Of a stretch of DNA of 64,000 bases, positions 16,531-26,300 are shown one piece after another (position 1 is the stretch's first letter; the number at the start of each line of letters is the position of its first letter). The notes under the pieces are model-generated. The model was not told the DNA's origin and made no database searches. It saw only the letters and a list, made by a program, of their open reading frames with translations. A program made the position numbers and the translations under genes. The DNA comes from Acidobacteriota bacterium (GTDB taxonomy: Bacteria; Acidobacteriota; Blastocatellia; UBA7656), in assembly GCA_038040445.1 (NCBI GenBank), contig JBBPIG010000016.1:1-64000 (forward strand), read 5' to 3'.

Positions 16531-17367
16531 TCATCCAATTCTTCTCTTATCCAGCCACTCGGTCACGCGCGCGAACACTTCCAGCTTCTCCGGCTCGTTG
16601 AACAGCTCGTGATAGAAGCCCGGATATATCACCAACTCTTTGTCAGAAGATCCGATACGTTCAAACAGTCGCTTCGTTGCGTCGACGCTCGCGAGCTTGT
16701 CTTCGCTACCGTGCATCACCAGCAACGGCGTGGTCATCTGAGAAGCCCGCTCGGCCACCTCTTGCATAGCTCGTGTGGCTTCGGAGAACCACTTTGCGCT
16801 CACCTTGCGATTGACCAGCGGGTCCGCGGCATAGGCGCGCCCAACCTCAGGGTCGCGGCTTAGATTCGCGGGATTTATTTCGTTGTCCAATCGCATTCGC
16901 GGGGCCATCCGGGCGCCTACTCTCGCGATCATGAGCTTAAAAGCAGGGACCGGGACCGCAACTTCAATCAGCGGAGCAGAGATTATCGCCCCGGCTAGCG
17001 TACCGCTCTTTCGCTCCGCGTATCTCAACGCGATCAGCCCGCCCATACTGTGGCCGATAAGGAACAGCGGCCGTGACTCGCCGCGCGAGCGCACGGAGGC
17101 GATCATTCTATCGAGGTCATCATCGTACTCATTGAAGCTTTCAACGTGCCCCGGTAATCCGTCGGAAAGTCCGTGCCCGCGGTGATCGTAGCCGGTCACC
17201 GAATAGTGGTGAGCGACGAGGTGGTCGGTCAGCGCGCCATACCTGCCGCTGTGCTCGCCGAACCCGTGAGAGATGAGTATCTCACCGCGCGCATTTGCAA
17301 CCTCGCGCCTTCGCAGATAGAGGCGTAACCCGTCACTGGTCGTAACTGTCTCTTCGATGTAGGTCAT
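16531..17367 (-). CDS. Alpha/beta hydrolase, monoacylglycerol lipase-like
   Basis: A 278-residue S33/monoglyceride-lipase-type hydrolase. The start at 17367 has AGAGGTAG before it and begins right at the domain (MTYIEETVTTSDGLRLYLRR); the upstream in-frame extension is low-complexity. Motifs: oxyanion HGFGEHSGRY, nucleophile elbow GHSMGG, Asp in MHGSEDKL and His in GFYHELFNEPE, giving the Ser-Asp-His triad. The closest well-known function is hydrolysis of monoacylglycerols or lysophospholipids. It is divergent from the cupredoxin genes with a 222-bp gap between start codons. Confidence 0.92.
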   Translation of the reverse strand: MTYIEETVTTSDGLRLYLRRREVANARGEILISHGFGEHSGRYGALTDHLVAHHYSVTGYDHRGHGLSDGLPGHVESFNEYDDDLDRMIASVRSRGESRPLFLIGHSMGGLIALRYAERKSGTLAGAIISAPLIEVAVPVPAFKLMIARVGARMAPRMRLDNEINPANLSRDPEVGRAYAADPLVNRKVSAKWFSEATRAMQEVAERASQMTTPLLVMHGSEDKLASVDATKRLFERIGSSDKELVIYPGFYHELFNEPEKLEVFARVTEWLDKRRIG

Positions 17368-17589
17368 TGAACTACCTCTGTCAGAGCTTGCGATTGAAGT
17401 GGTCCGCCTCGATGTTGACTGTGATTGTGCGCCTGGGCTGGGAGTTTGTCTACGTTTGCGAGCTCGCAGGCGCCTTCGGAAATACTCGCGGCTGCAATCC
17501 GAATCGTGATTGGCTCGCGTAATGAAGTTTGACGCCAGACTGTTTGTCAGGGAATATTCGGGCTTCGATACCAATTTCAGGAGAAACGA

Positions 17590-18357
17590 ATGAACGGCCT
17601 TTTAGGAACAGGTGCGACTCTTAGCGCGGACTTGAACCTGATTGTCCAGATAACCATGGGCCTCGCGCTCCTTGCTGGAATGTTTCTTGCCAAACGCAAA
17701 AAGTTTCGCGCGCACAAGTACTGTCAGTCATCGGTCATGCTTCTGAACCTGGTGATGATCTTCCTGATTATGGCTCCATCCTTTCATAAGCAGGTGGAGC
17801 CGCAGGTGCCCGGCGGCCTGAAAGAGTCTTACTACCTGGTGCCCAATGTGCACGCAATCCTGGGCACGATAGCTGAAGTGCTCGGGATCTACATTGTGCT
17901 GGTCGCGGCAACCAGGCTTGTGCCTAGGAAGCTTCGCTTCAAACGCTACAAACCGTGGATGCGGACCGAGCTTGCGCTGTGGTGGCTCGTAATACTAATC
18001 GGCATCGGCACTTATTACCTCTGGTACATCGCGCCAGCATCCAGCGCTCAGCCTGCGAATGTAACTTCCTCAGCCGCAGCCCCGGAAAAAGTTGCCGTAA
18101 AGATTTCAAACTTCAAGTTCGAACCCAAAGAGCTGACCGTCAAGGCCGGAACAACCGTCGAGTGGACCGACGAACAGGGCCGCCACACGGTCGAGGCCGA
18201 CGATGGCTCGTTTAAGTCTGACACGCTCGCAGCCGGCGGGCAGTTCGCGCACAAATTCGACACGCCCGGCGTGTATCCCTATTACTGCAGCTTTCACGGC
18301 GACACGCACGGTGTAGACATGGCCGGAGTCGTAACTGTGACGCCTCGCGAAAAGTAA
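17590..18357 (+). CDS. DUF420-like membrane protein fused to cupredoxin domain
   Basis: A 255-residue protein with about four membrane helices (residues ~12-150, DUF420-like, with several His residues in loops) followed by a linker and a cupredoxin domain (~165-255). The blue-copper ligands are visible: His in GRHTVEADD, Cys and His in YYCSFHGD, and Met in VDMAGVV. It is therefore a membrane-tethered periplasmic electron carrier, probably linked to respiratory or copper-handling chemistry. AGGAGA precedes the ATG. The next gene, 20 bp on, encodes a soluble paralogue of its cupredoxin domain. Confidence 0.88.
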   Translation: MNGLLGTGATLSADLNLIVQITMGLALLAGMFLAKRKKFRAHKYCQSSVMLLNLVMIFLIMAPSFHKQVEPQVPGGLKESYYLVPNVHAILGTIAEVLGIYIVLVAATRLVPRKLRFKRYKPWMRTELALWWLVILIGIGTYYLWYIAPASSAQPANVTSSAAAPEKVAVKISNFKFEPKELTVKAGTTVEWTDEQGRHTVEADDGSFKSDTLAAGGQFAHKFDTPGVYPYYCSFHGDTHGVDMAGVVTVTPREK

Positions 18358-18377
18358 ACTCAAAGAAGGAGAAACTC

Positions 18378-18764
18378 ATGCGAAAACTCTCATTGATCAT
18401 TTCGATCGCGGCAATAGCTTCTGCAGTTGCCATAGTCTCCTCGGCGGGACCCAAAACCGCTGCGAGCCGAACCGTTGTCACGACCGAAGGGAAAGTCACG
18501 GTCAAGATAAGCAGTTTCAAGTTTGATCCCAAAGTGCTGACCGTAGCCCCCGGTACTACCGTCGAGTGGGTCAACGAAGGCGGCCGGCACTCGGTCGTAG
18601 CCGACGACGGCTCGTTCAAATCGGAAGCGCTCAAACAAGGAGACAAGTTCGAGCACAAGTTCGATAAGGCGGGCACGTTCGCCTATCACTGCGAATTTCA
18701 CGGCGAAAAAGGCGGCAAAGATATGGCGGGCAAGATTGTCGTAAAAGCCGGACAAAAGAGGTAA
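18378..18764 (+). CDS. Exported cupredoxin (plastocyanin/azurin-like)
   Basis: A 128-residue protein: signal peptide (~residues 1-23), then one cupredoxin domain with ligands His in GRHSVVADDG, Cys-His in YHCEFHGE and Met in KDMAGK. It is clearly a tandem paralogue of the C-terminal domain of the preceding gene (shared VKIS-FKF-PK-LTV, GTTVEW and DDGSFKS segments). A small diffusible periplasmic copper protein carrying electrons is the likely role. AAGGAGAA precedes the ATG, and the pair should be co-transcribed. Confidence 0.92.
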   Translation: MRKLSLIISIAAIASAVAIVSSAGPKTAASRTVVTTEGKVTVKISSFKFDPKVLTVAPGTTVEWVNEGGRHSVVADDGSFKSEALKQGDKFEHKFDKAGTFAYHCEFHGEKGGKDMAGKIVVKAGQKR

Positions 18765-18808
18765 AACCTTTCCGCCACCTTCAAACTTCCTGAAAGCTGT
18801 GCTTCACC

Positions 18809-19966
18809 GTGAAGACAACCGCAGAAGTGGTCATAATCGGCGGCGGGTGCATGGGCGCGAGCGTCGCTTACTATCTCACGCGCAATGGGCTTCACGATGT
18901 CGTGCTTGTAGAGCGTCAGCCGATGCTTGGGATGGGCTCGACTGGGCGCAACGCGGGCGGCGTCCGTCATCAGTTTTCAAACGAAGCAAACGTCAGGCTT
19001 TCAATCGAATCAATCCGGCTGTTCGAGCACTTCGCCGAAGAAGTCGGCACCGAGATCGACTTTCATCAAGACGGCTATCTGTTTCTTCTGACGCGCGAGA
19101 ACGACCTCGATGCCTTTCGCGAAAGCATCGAGATGCAGCGCCGCCTCGGCGTTGAAGTCGAAGTCGTTTCGCCCGGTGATGCACAGAAGCTCGCACCCGG
19201 GCTTGAGGTCGACGGCGTGACCGGAGCGACCTTCTGCGCGCGCGACGGGATAGCCGACCCTAACGGCGTGACTATGGGGTTTGCGCGGGCCGCTCAAGCC
19301 GCAGGCGCCGAGATCTATCGCGAAACTGAAGTGACTGACATCAAAACCGAAGCAGGTCAGATCACCGCGGTCGAAACGACAAGAGGCCGGATATCAACTT
19401 TCAGAATCGTTAACGCGGCTGGGCCTTATGCGCGCGACATCGGCAAGATGGTGGGCCTCGATGTGCCGGTGCGTCCGTTTCGGCGGCATATTTTCATCAC
19501 CGAACCGATCGCCCCGGGCTCCGCGCCAGCGTCGCGAATCATGGTGATAGATTTCGAGACTACGTTCTACTTTCATCGCGAGGGCGCGGGGATTCTGTTT
19601 GGCATGTCAGATCCGAGTGAACCTTCGAGTTACGACACGACGGTGAGCTGGGAGTTCCTTGAAAAGGTCACTCGAACGGCAGTCAGTCGACTGCCCGTCC
19701 TCGCAGACGCCGGCATCGCGCACGCGTGGGCCGGGCTCTATGAAATGACGCCCGACGCAATGCCGATCATCGGTCCCGCCAGTGAAGTCGAAGGCTGCTT
19801 CATGATCACGGGCTTCAGCGGGCACGGGTTTCAACACTCGCCGGCGGCCGGCCGCATTCTTGCAGAACTAATCGTACAAGGGGACGCTCGAGAGACAGAC
19901 ATCACGCCGTTCTCGTTCGATCGTTTTTCGCGAGGCGCAACCGATCGAGAAGCCAACGTTGTGTGA
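18809..19966 (+). CDS. FAD-dependent oxidoreductase, D-amino-acid/sarcosine oxidase type
   Basis: A 385-residue DAO-family flavoenzyme starting at GTG; the Rossmann fold begins at once (EVVIIGGGCMGASVAYYL). TGRNAGGVRHQF is the family loop near the flavin, and the C-terminal FAD motif is GFSGHGFQHSPAAGRILAE. Such enzymes oxidise secondary or primary amines of amino acids (sarcosine, glycine, proline, D-amino acids) with oxygen or a quinone. The substrate is not decidable. It starts 44 bp after the cupredoxin stop and may be read through from that unit; it converges with the PAP2 gene. Confidence 0.92.
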   Translation: MKTTAEVVIIGGGCMGASVAYYLTRNGLHDVVLVERQPMLGMGSTGRNAGGVRHQFSNEANVRLSIESIRLFEHFAEEVGTEIDFHQDGYLFLLTRENDLDAFRESIEMQRRLGVEVEVVSPGDAQKLAPGLEVDGVTGATFCARDGIADPNGVTMGFARAAQAAGAEIYRETEVTDIKTEAGQITAVETTRGRISTFRIVNAAGPYARDIGKMVGLDVPVRPFRRHIFITEPIAPGSAPASRIMVIDFETTFYFHREGAGILFGMSDPSEPSSYDTTVSWEFLEKVTRTAVSRLPVLADAGIAHAWAGLYEMTPDAMPIIGPASEVEGCFMITGFSGHGFQHSPAAGRILAELIVQGDARETDITPFSFDRFSRGATDREANVV

Positions 19967-19993
19967 GGCCCGCGCTCGACGAGATCTCTGACG

Positions 19994-20926
19994 TCATAAT
20001 CCCAGCTTGTAGACTTTTGTGAAGTGGCGAGACTTGGCCGCATAAAATGCGGCTATCGCTAACACGCCGCCTGCCAGAAGGTCAACGATGTAGTGTTGAT
20101 TCAAGAGCACCGTTGCCATCCACATCGCAGTCCCGTACACCGCGAGGCCGGTTAGTGTTTTGAGGCTTCTGTTCTTCCAACCGAGCAACAACAAGAGCAC
20201 CGGATAGGCGCCGTGCAGCGATGGCACAGCCGCGAACCACTGAGACGCGTTCCCGATCATTCCGCAAATCAACCTCCCGTGCATCGCTGCTGCAATGTTC
20301 GCCTGGGCGACAAGTTCGGCGGTTGGTTGCGCCTTGCCGTTCAGAGTTACCCACCACGGTGGCGCGACCGGCAACAACAGGTACACAACAATAGCGGCGA
20401 AGTTCAACAGCGTGAACGCACGGATGTGCTGAAGAAATGCTGCGCGGTATCGCTCTCGAGAAGCACCCAACGCCCACAACGACAGGATGACCAGCGGCGC
20501 GACAAAAAGATGTGAGAAGTAGATGACCTGTGCCGCCCATTCAATGGTCACCGCGAATGCCCCGGAGTGCGCTCCGAGCCACGCATGCGCCGCGTGCGCG
20601 GGCACGGCGCCTCTTGCGGCCCAGCCAAAGGCCCACCGTTCGATCTCGAAGGGATGGCCGACGGCTACCCGGGCATAGAGCAGCGGTTGAATCAATCGCA
20701 GCCGGTCGTACACGAGCCAGAAGGCAAACAGGGGCGCCCAATCCATGAACCACCTTCGCCCGCGTTCGGATGAGATCAATGCGGCGGGTAGAGCAAGGAG
20801 CATGAACCAGTGGTAAGCTCGAACGCTGTTGGTGGCCACACCCAGCGCGAGATAGGCGCAGACCCCGAGGCAAACGGCTATCTGCCAGGACTGTACGCGA
20901 TCCTTGAAAAGAGTATTCGATGACAA
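19994..20926 (-). CDS. PAP2 superfamily membrane phosphatase/transferase
   Basis: A 310-residue integral membrane protein with about seven helices, read from TTG with GGAG upstream. Motifs of the inositolphosphotransferase/Aur1-like PAP2 branch occur late: AAVPSLHGAYPVLLLL (motif with active-site His) and NQHYIVDLLAGG (second His/Asp). The segment YDRLRLIQPLLYARVAV is typical of these members. They hydrolyse or transfer phosphate in lipid metabolism at the membrane. No partner lipid gene is adjacent. Confidence 0.88.
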   Translation of the reverse strand: MSSNTLFKDRVQSWQIAVCLGVCAYLALGVATNSVRAYHWFMLLALPAALISSERGRRWFMDWAPLFAFWLVYDRLRLIQPLLYARVAVGHPFEIERWAFGWAARGAVPAHAAHAWLGAHSGAFAVTIEWAAQVIYFSHLFVAPLVILSLWALGASRERYRAAFLQHIRAFTLLNFAAIVVYLLLPVAPPWWVTLNGKAQPTAELVAQANIAAAMHGRLICGMIGNASQWFAAVPSLHGAYPVLLLLLGWKNRSLKTLTGLAVYGTAMWMATVLLNQHYIVDLLAGGVLAIAAFYAAKSRHFTKVYKLGL

Positions 20927-21162
20927 GCTCGCTCCACCGGCTCAGGGTTAGACTAAGGCCGGCTACTCAAAGGGCGAGCGGCGTACCACGCATGCATGTG
21001 CAAGAAATCGCTCTCTGGCACGCTGAATAGCCGGATCGAACCGAAGAGTGCGTCAGCTTCACACGACACATGGAGAATTCTCGCTGCACCTGATCAACTC
21101 CGTTCGCTCGGATTCTGTAAGCGATTTGAGTTTGCCGAAGTCATGCGTTAAAAGGTGACCAT

Positions 21163-21891
21163 ATGCCAAACATCTACGGAGTGCTGCCGGTGCTCGAAGC
21201 GCTGAAAGCCGGCGGGCGTCGCATAGATCGCATAGTCATAGCGGAAGGGGTGCGAGACGCCAGGCTGCGCGAGGTGATGGAAGCCGCTCGCCGCGCCCGC
21301 GTTCCGATTCGCCGTGAGCCGCGAGTGTCGCTGGACCGGCTAACTCGCAACGCGAATCACCAGGGCGTCATCGCAATCACCACGGCCGCCACCTACTCTG
21401 ATGGAGACGAACTGTTGGACCGAATCTCGCCCGGGACTGTTTTTATTCTACTCGATGGAATTGAAGACCCTCGCAACCTCGGCGCAATCATCCGGACAGC
21501 GGAGTGCGGTGGAGCGAGCGCGGTTATCGTAACCGAACGCCGAGCCGCCCACGTCACCGATGCTGTTGCGAAAACTTCAGCGGGCGCCGTCGAGCACCTG
21601 CCGGTCGCTCGGGTGACCAACCTGGCTTCATTCATCGAAGACTTGAAACGGCGCAACGTCTGGGTTGTGGGTGTGGAAGCCTCAGGCCAGATGGCTTACA
21701 CGGATTTCGACTACTCGGGAGCGCTTGCTCTGGTGTTTGGCGGCGAAGGCCAGGGCCTTCATCGGCTGGTGCGCGAACGTTGTGATGCGGTGGTGTCAAT
21801 TCCGATGCGCGGCAAGGTGACTTCGCTGAACGTGTCGGTAGCCGTGGGTATCGTTTTGTTTGAAGCACTCAGGCAGCGCTTCAAGAAGTAG
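21163..21891 (+). CDS. rlmB: 23S rRNA (guanosine-2'-O)-methyltransferase RlmB/TrmH family
   Basis: A 242-residue SPOUT methyltransferase of full length. The N-terminal RNA-binding domain opens YGVLPVLEALKAGG. The SPOUT motifs are LLDGIEDPRNLGAIIRTAE (1), ALVFGGEGQGL (2) and VSIPMRGKVTSLNVSVAVGI (3), which build the trefoil-knot SAM site. It should methylate G2251 or another ribose in 23S rRNA. AAGGTGA precedes the ATG. Gene symbol is given from family match; a different TrmH paralogue is possible. Confidence 0.9.
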   Translation: MPNIYGVLPVLEALKAGGRRIDRIVIAEGVRDARLREVMEAARRARVPIRREPRVSLDRLTRNANHQGVIAITTAATYSDGDELLDRISPGTVFILLDGIEDPRNLGAIIRTAECGGASAVIVTERRAAHVTDAVAKTSAGAVEHLPVARVTNLASFIEDLKRRNVWVVGVEASGQMAYTDFDYSGALALVFGGEGQGLHRLVRERCDAVVSIPMRGKVTSLNVSVAVGIVLFEALRQRFKK

Positions 21892-22189
21892 TTGGTTTGC
21901 GCTTTCGCGGGCATACACCACACCTTGCCCTTGTTCGGTCCGAGCTAACGTCCGAGAGCCGACGGATCGACCCGGCTCACACGAGCGGTTCTTCAACCAC
22001 GAAAGAGCAATCCGTTGTCGCACTTTAAGGCTGGTTTGAAGGGCGTGGGACCGCTACGTTCCCACAAACAGGCCGCGTGCTCAATGTCGAGTGGAACCGT
22101 AGCCTTCTCCACACTTCTAGAGCATTCCGGTTGTCGCTGTACGTTCACTTAATCACCCGACCGCATCGGTCACGCCCGCCGAGGCGATC

Positions 22190-22430
22190 TAGCTCGCGAT
22201 CACATGCTCGACGAGGGTTCTGCGAGCCGTGATCGAGACTGCGGATTTTTCTCGACAGACAATCATCCTGACCAGCGATCACGGGAACATCGAAGACCTC
22301 TCTACTCGTAGCCACAAGCTCAAATCCGGTAGCTACGCTCGCATCTGGTCCCTCCCGCGAGCTCATTGCCTCGCGAGTGCGATCTCTCACGCACACACTC
22401 CTGCGATACTGGAGGCGCTAACAGCCTGAT
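22190..22430 (+). pseudogene. Remnant of phosphoglycerate-mutase-like metalloenzyme
   Basis: The stretch encodes the C-terminal signature of the cofactor-independent phosphoglycerate mutase/alkaline-phosphatase superfamily: LRAVIETADFSRQTIILTSD, DHGNIEDLSTRSH, then GPSRELIASRVRSLTHT in another frame, then HTPAILEALTA and TGA in the first frame. At least two frameshifts are needed to join them. The N-terminal three quarters of such an enzyme is absent; the 21892-22190 stretch upstream has no recognisable part. It is a decayed 3' gene end, probably the scar of a deletion. Confidence 0.72.
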
Positions 22431-22472
22431 GCCATTGACTTGGGCTTACACAACCGCTTGAGCGAGTTTCTC

Positions 22473-23186
22473 TTATTCCGGCTCGCATGGCGGGTTCGGA
22501 CACATCGGCGGTGGATCGCTCGGATTGGGCAGCCACAACTCACCCCGGCGTGTCTGAAACGAATCGCCAAAGTACTTCGGCACCGTGGACTCGTCTGCAT
22601 TTATTTTGATCTCGATACTCTGCTTCGCATTCGCCTCCTTGGTCGACCAAAACGGCGTACCGTCTCTTAGGAACTCGATCGATTCGCCTTCTTCCAGCGA
22701 ATATCTCACAACAATGTCGTGCATGATAGGCTTCTTGAGCTCTTTGGGCGCGACCCTTGTCTGGAGTACGGGCCTTCCCTTTGCGCGCTTCGTATGTTTC
22801 TTGAAAACGCGCCCGAGCCGCGTGTCCTTGGACGAAAACTGGCCGGTTCTCAAGAGGACTATGCAGTCAAAGGTCTTTGAGTTAACCGGAACATGCTCGC
22901 CGTACAGATCCTTCAACTCAAGTAGCCGGCGGTGAAACGTCTTCGGGAATGTTACCCTCCCCTTCTTGGCGGTTCCATTTTCGTTAACGTGACGCACCTC
23001 GATCTTGCAATTGCTGCCAAGCTTTCGAAGCGCAGGAAAGTCCTTCTCCTTACCGTCAACGCGAACAGTGAAATCAGCCCAGGACTTGTCACATTGAAAC
23101 AACCCTATTTGAGAGTAGGTTTGTTTCTTGTCGTTCAGCGGCAAGAAGCACCCGCTATCCAAAATCAGCTTCGCTCGTTTAGGCAT
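22473..23186 (-). CDS. Protein of unknown function, CHAT-gene partner
   Basis: A 237-residue, Lys-rich protein with no recognised domain. It is mostly beta-strand in pattern (KAKLILDSGCFLPL, IMHDIVVRYSLEEGESIEFL) and has no signal peptide or membrane helix, so it is probably cytosolic. The C-terminus is Pro/Cys-containing (SDPPPMCPNPPCEPE). AAAGGAGAG precedes the ATG. It lies 144 bp downstream of the TPR-CHAT gene on the same strand, so it may be co-transcribed and could be its substrate or regulator. That link is positional inference only. Confidence 0.7.
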   Translation of the reverse strand: MPKRAKLILDSGCFLPLNDKKQTYSQIGLFQCDKSWADFTVRVDGKEKDFPALRKLGSNCKIEVRHVNENGTAKKGRVTFPKTFHRRLLELKDLYGEHVPVNSKTFDCIVLLRTGQFSSKDTRLGRVFKKHTKRAKGRPVLQTRVAPKELKKPIMHDIVVRYSLEEGESIEFLRDGTPFWSTKEANAKQSIEIKINADESTVPKYFGDSFQTRRGELWLPNPSDPPPMCPNPPCEPE

Positions 23187-23330
23187 ACATTCTCTCCTTT
23201 CTCGATTATCGGTCTTAGATCAAACTGCGAATGAGGATTCACGAGATGCATTTGTGGGGGAGGCATTTAGAACCTGTTGATTGCCGATCCCCTCTTATAT
23301 GTCTGCTGTTAACAATTCGTGTCGAAGCGA

Positions 23331-26300
23331 TCAATTGTCGCTTCCGATGGCGATGAACGGCGCCCAGTAGAACGGATGTTGGAAGCGCTCGTCTTCGGCC
23401 AACTTGATTTGGGCATGGCGCAACGCGTCTCCGACGTCCATACTGCCCGATGTTCTATTCTTGTGGAATTCGATCATGAGAGGGGCAGTCGCTTCCGAGT
23501 CGATAGACCAAAGGCTTGCCACGACCATTGGGACCTGCAGCGCCAAGAAAGGGCGAACAAGACTGACGATTCCCTCGCCTCGATAGTATTGTCCCAATGC
23601 ACTTTGACAGGCGGACAACACGACCAGTCGCGTTCGCGGCAAACTGATTCCGTAGATCTCGTTGAGGTACAACAATCCCTCGTCGCCCGACCCATCACCA
23701 CCTCGCGACCCTTGAGACGCCGAACCATCCCCGGCGAGAACCAGCGCCGCCAGCCACGGCGACTTCTCGTCCACGAGTACATGCACTGCCAGGTGGACTA
23801 TCTCGACGTTGAGCGCCTCTTTAACCCTCTTCTTGCTCGCAGAAGCGGAGTTAAGAAACACGCTGCCAGGGTAGAACTTCGCAATCTCAGCCGCTTCAAG
23901 GTCAGCATCCGTCAACGTCTCCAGGGTAGGGAACCTCTCACGATCGAATTTGGGATTGCCAACCGCCAGAGCGCGCTCGTTCCCGCTTGTCCCTTTTAAT
24001 CGGCGTTCCTCAATGCAATGCGCCAACACAGTGGCCGACGGCGCGTAAGTAACGTTGTAGTGCTTGACGAGAAACTGGCCGGACCTGTCAATGAGTGCGG
24101 CAAACGGGAGAAAGTGAAGGGCCTTATCCGGCACTATGCACAGCCTCTTGCCGTCGGAGAGCTGTGCGCCGATTGGCTCGATCAGATACTCGTACAACTG
24201 TTTCGCCTTCCCCGAGAGCTCATCGAGCGAACTCCTACTCTTCAGTCCGGAGACATATTCCTGCACAAGCCGGTCGATAATCTCAGTCGTGGCGAATGAC
24301 TCTACGACGTCGAATCGTGATCGCGTGATCGTGAAGATGTAAGTCCGCTCATCAGTGACCGAGTAAGTCACCAGCCGAAGATCGCCAGGCAATTCAGCCT
24401 GAATCTGTTGAAGCCTGAGTGGCGTAGCGGTTCTCCCAGATGCTGACCGTGCACCTTTCACAGGTGCGCTTTCATCCAGCAGCGTGCGAGCACGCGACGC
24501 TTCAGAGAAGTCGAACGCCTGCTCCTTGCGGCCTAAGGCATCCAGGCTTAGCGCAACTAGCTCATCGAATACTCCCTGGCGCGCATCGAGAAACCTGCTG
24601 CGATTGTCGCGTTCAACTATGTTCGTGCGGTACCTCTCCAGCAATGTCACCGCGCGCTCGAGATCAGCCCGACCTTTGCTGAATTCCCCCGCTTCAACAT
24701 ACGTCTTTGCCCGGCCGCGCAGAACTTCCAGCAATGGGATCTCTTTCCCTTCGCTCCGCTCGATGATCGCCTCCGCCCTCGAATAGAATTCGAGCGAGCG
24801 CGATGCATCGCCAATCTTGCGGGCCATTTCACCAGCTAACGTCAGCACGACGCTTTCCGTGTAATCCCGCTCCTTGGCATCAACTTTGGATAAGTAATCG
24901 AACGCGCGATTCAGTTCGGCTTCAGCGGGATCAACCTGGTTCAACCGCGAGTGCTCGACGGCGATGAACGCCGAGGCCTGTGCCGCGCGCTTATTGTCGT
25001 TCACCAACTCAGAAACGCTGAGCGACTGCCTGGCATAAAGCGAGGCAAGTTCATGGTCGCCCCGGCGCCGGTAAAGGTCGCCAATATTCAAGTAGTTGCT
25101 CGCAACCTCTTTGCGGGTTGGCATACTTTCAAGAAAGCGTTTCGTTGATTCGCGAAGGCAGGAAAGTCCCTTATCGATATCCCCAAGATTATTGTAGGCG
25201 TCCGACAGGTACTGGAACGCGTACGCCTCGATCGGCATCCCGCGCACGGGAAGCCTGGCCTGGTCAACCGACTTGATCGCGAGAGAGTCTTGACCGAGTC
25301 TCGAGTACAGAATGCCTAGCAGCATCAACTCCTGGGCCTGCCGATAGGGCCAGGTGTGCTTTTGCGCAATGTTGAGCGCTTCCTTCGAGGCTGCCACGGC
25401 GGATGCCAATTGACTCGCGCTATAGTGACAAGATGCCAAGTAATGGATTGAGAAGTATTCAAAGACAATGTTGCCGCGGGTGGCGAACTCCCTCCGTAGC
25501 AGGTCGAACGAGTTCTGCGCGGCAGAAGGGCTTTGATACGCCAGCTTTCCTGCCTCGGTGTAATCGGAGATCAGTCTCAACTCAGCACGCCATTCCGCTT
25601 CGGGCAGACTGCGCAAGTAGCGTCCGAGATCGGCGATTGAGGCGTCTTGCTTCGCTTCAGCCAGACGCTCGCCGATCAACTCAATCAAGAACAACGCCTG
25701 TTGAGCCTGTTGTAGACGCCCTTCTACAAGGTCCTTCAAGTATTCTCGGGGCAGCCTCTCTGAAGCGTGCTTTATCATCACCTGAAGGTTGTGATCTGCG
25801 AATCGCTTTGCCTCCTCAATGCTCTTAGCAGCAATCTGCGCATCGAATGCGGCGATGATGTCAGCTTCGCGTTTCTGGGGTGCTAGCGGAGATGATACTT
25901 CCTGAAGCCGCCGCCTTCCTTCATCCTGCCAGCCACTGTCGTGCTCAACCTCCACGAAGCGGCCATATTCGACGGCTGCTGCGTCGCGCAGCAGCAGGCG
26001 CTCGTAGCACAATGCGCGATTGAACAGCGCCTCTGGCATATCGGTCCGGCGCCTCAGCGCGTCGTCGAACTCTTCGATCGCATCCTCGAGCTTGCCCTGT
26101 TGAATCAAGCAGACACCCAGGTCGTTGTGCGCTTCATCGCTGTCGGGTTCGCTGGCAACCGCGCGCCGAAGACACTTGAGCGCCTCGGGCAGTTTTTCAG
26201 CTTCGCTCAGCAACAGCAATCGCGCGTACGCAAGCTGCGATCGAGGCTCACCTTTCGCTGCCGCGTTCGTGATCAAGTCGCGCGCCCGTTCCACCTCCGA

